Source of the DNA: Armatimonadota bacterium | GTDB taxonomy: Bacteria > Sysuimicrobiota > Sysuimicrobiia > Sysuimicrobiales > Humicultoraceae | NCBI GenBank assembly: GCA_016198805.1 | Contig: JACQHU010000207.1 | Span: 1 to 6,259 of the forward strand | Length of the DNA stretch: 6,259 nt | Reading direction: 5' to 3' | In this document: piece after piece, positions 5,732 through 6,259 of the stretch | Layout: each line of letters begins with the position of its first letter | How positions within the stretch are numbered: position 1 is the stretch's first letter | Notes under the pieces: generated by a model | The model's input: the letters and a program-made list of their open reading frames with translations, nothing else | Databases searched by the model: none | Told to the model about the DNA's origin: nothing | Program-made: the position numbers and the translations under genes

Positions 5732-5755
5732 ATGCCCCGCCGGATGGCGCGATAA
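5732..5755 (+). other. Seven-codon mini-ORF before the M24 gene
   Basis: ATG 5732 opens a reading MPRRMAR that ends at TAA 5753-5755, six bases before ATG 5762. It lacks a strong Shine-Dalgarno. It could deliver ribosomes to the M24 start by re-initiation and would melt the hairpin that encloses that start. A chance reading is equally possible. Confidence 0.2.
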
Positions 5756-5763
5756 CGCGCCAT
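5744..5763 (+). promoter_or_regulatory. Perfect 8-bp hairpin enclosing the M24 start codon
   Basis: ATGGCGCG (5744-5751) and CGCGCCAT (5756-5763) form a perfect 8-bp stem with the four-base loop ATAA. The last two bases of the stem are the A and T of the start codon ATG 5762. No clear Shine-Dalgarno lies at normal distance, so initiation would require opening this stem or coupling to upstream translation. There is no T-run, so it is not a terminator. The structure is plain in the sequence; its effect is inference. Confidence 0.45.
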
Positions 5764-6259
5764 GGATGTCATCATCTCCCGGGACGAAATCTTCCGGCGC
5801 CTGGAGCGGCTGATCGCGGCCGCCGCCGACCGCGGTCTGCGGGGAGTGCTGGCGGTCGCGCGGCCGTTCTTCGAGCGCCCGGCCAATGTGGCGTATCTCT
5901 CCAACCACTTCCCGCCGTTTCCCACCGCGATGTTCTGGGGCGAGGCGCAGGGATTCGGCCATGCGGCGGTGGTGATCCCGACGCACGGGGAACCTGTCCT
6001 GCTGGTGGACACGACATACCGTCAGGACCTGGTGCCGATTCGAGACGTGCGCCGAGCGGTGGGACCCTCAGGCCTCCCGCATCTGGCGGCGGCCATCGCC
6101 GACGTGCTGCGGGAGAAGGGGCTTGAGCACGGCCGGATCGGTCTGGTCGGCGACGACCTGATGCCGGTGCGCATGTACCGCGACCTCACCACACGCCTGC
6201 CCGGGCTGGTCCTGGAGCCGTTCGACGATGTGCTGGCGCGGTTGCGCATGGTGAAGAGC
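5762..6259 (+). CDS. M24 peptidase / creatinase-fold protein, N-terminal part (cut by right edge)
   Basis: The first 166 codons of a gene that continues past the right edge. The reading starts MDVIISRDEIFRRLERLIAA and contains the features of the creatinase/prolidase N-terminal domain: an alpha-helix then a strand (RGLRGVLAVARP), RPANVAYLSN (39-48), a central AAVVIPTHGEPVLLVD strand pair (68-83), the helix of LAAAIADVLREKG, the strand RIGLVGDD and the domain exit LARLRMVKS, which in family members precedes the pita-bread metallopeptidase domain. The metal ligands lie outside the window, so Xaa-Pro aminopeptidase, prolidase, creatinase or a non-peptidase relative cannot be separated. An in-frame TAA at 5753 fixes the start at or after 5762. 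It lies 44 nt after the EndoQ-like gene in the same direction, so co-transcription is likely. No signal peptide is seen. Confidence 0.83.
   Translation, partial: MDVIISRDEIFRRLERLIAAAADRGLRGVLAVARPFFERPANVAYLSNHFPPFPTAMFWGEAQGFGHAAVVIPTHGEPVLLVDTTYRQDLVPIRDVRRAVGPSGLPHLAAAIADVLREKGLEHGRIGLVGDDLMPVRMYRDLTTRLPGLVLEPFDDVLARLRMVKS

Noticed and set aside
5626..6126. 166-codon plus-strand frame across the EndoQ-M24 junction
   Set aside because: It overlaps the ends of two well-supported genes in another frame and is Arg/Ser/Ala-rich; the creatinase-fold frame from 5762 explains this region.

Overview
This 6.26 kb window is GC-rich, densely coding bacterial DNA. It holds seven genes: two cut by the window edges and five complete. 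No tRNA, rRNA, CRISPR array, insertion sequence or phage gene was seen. High GC, GTG starts, an ANTAR-type response regulator and cytoplasmic GAF/HisKA_2 signalling suggest a high-GC, possibly deep-branching or environmental bacterium (an actinobacterial, Chloroflexota, Armatimonadota-like or related lineage). The sequence alone does not settle the phylum.

Left half, minus strand, read right to left: a small secreted DUF192 protein (2483-2977), a cytoplasmic double-GAF HisKA_2 sensor histidine kinase (789-2453), an ANTAR response regulator (217-789) that starts inside the kinase stop codon, and the first 49 codons of another GAF-type protein (1-148, cut by the edge). Spacings of 29, -1 and 68 nt suggest one transcription unit. 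The kinase-regulator pair has the architecture of PdtaS/PdtaR-type systems, in which the regulator binds RNA rather than DNA. The 68-nt gap before the last gene can fold into two hairpins beside a clear Shine-Dalgarno.

Right half, plus strand: after a 118-nt divergent intergenic region come a geranylgeranyl-reductase-family flavoprotein (3096-4352), a PHP-domain endonuclease Q-like DNA repair protein (4467-5717) and the N-terminal part of an M24/creatinase-fold peptidase (5762 to the right edge).

The most interesting part is the EndoQ-like gene and its 114-nt upstream region. The protein ends in QITLF, which fits the bacterial sliding-clamp binding pentapeptide. The upstream region carries a perfect DnaA box (TTATCCACA) as the last of three CCAC-centred elements spaced exactly 11 bp apart, then an inverted copy of part of the box, a promoter-like sequence, and an inverted repeat covering the ribosome binding site. 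Together these suggest, as inference, that a deaminated-base endonuclease may be tied to replication both through the clamp and through DnaA-responsive expression. A perfect 8-bp hairpin also encloses the start codon of the downstream M24 gene.
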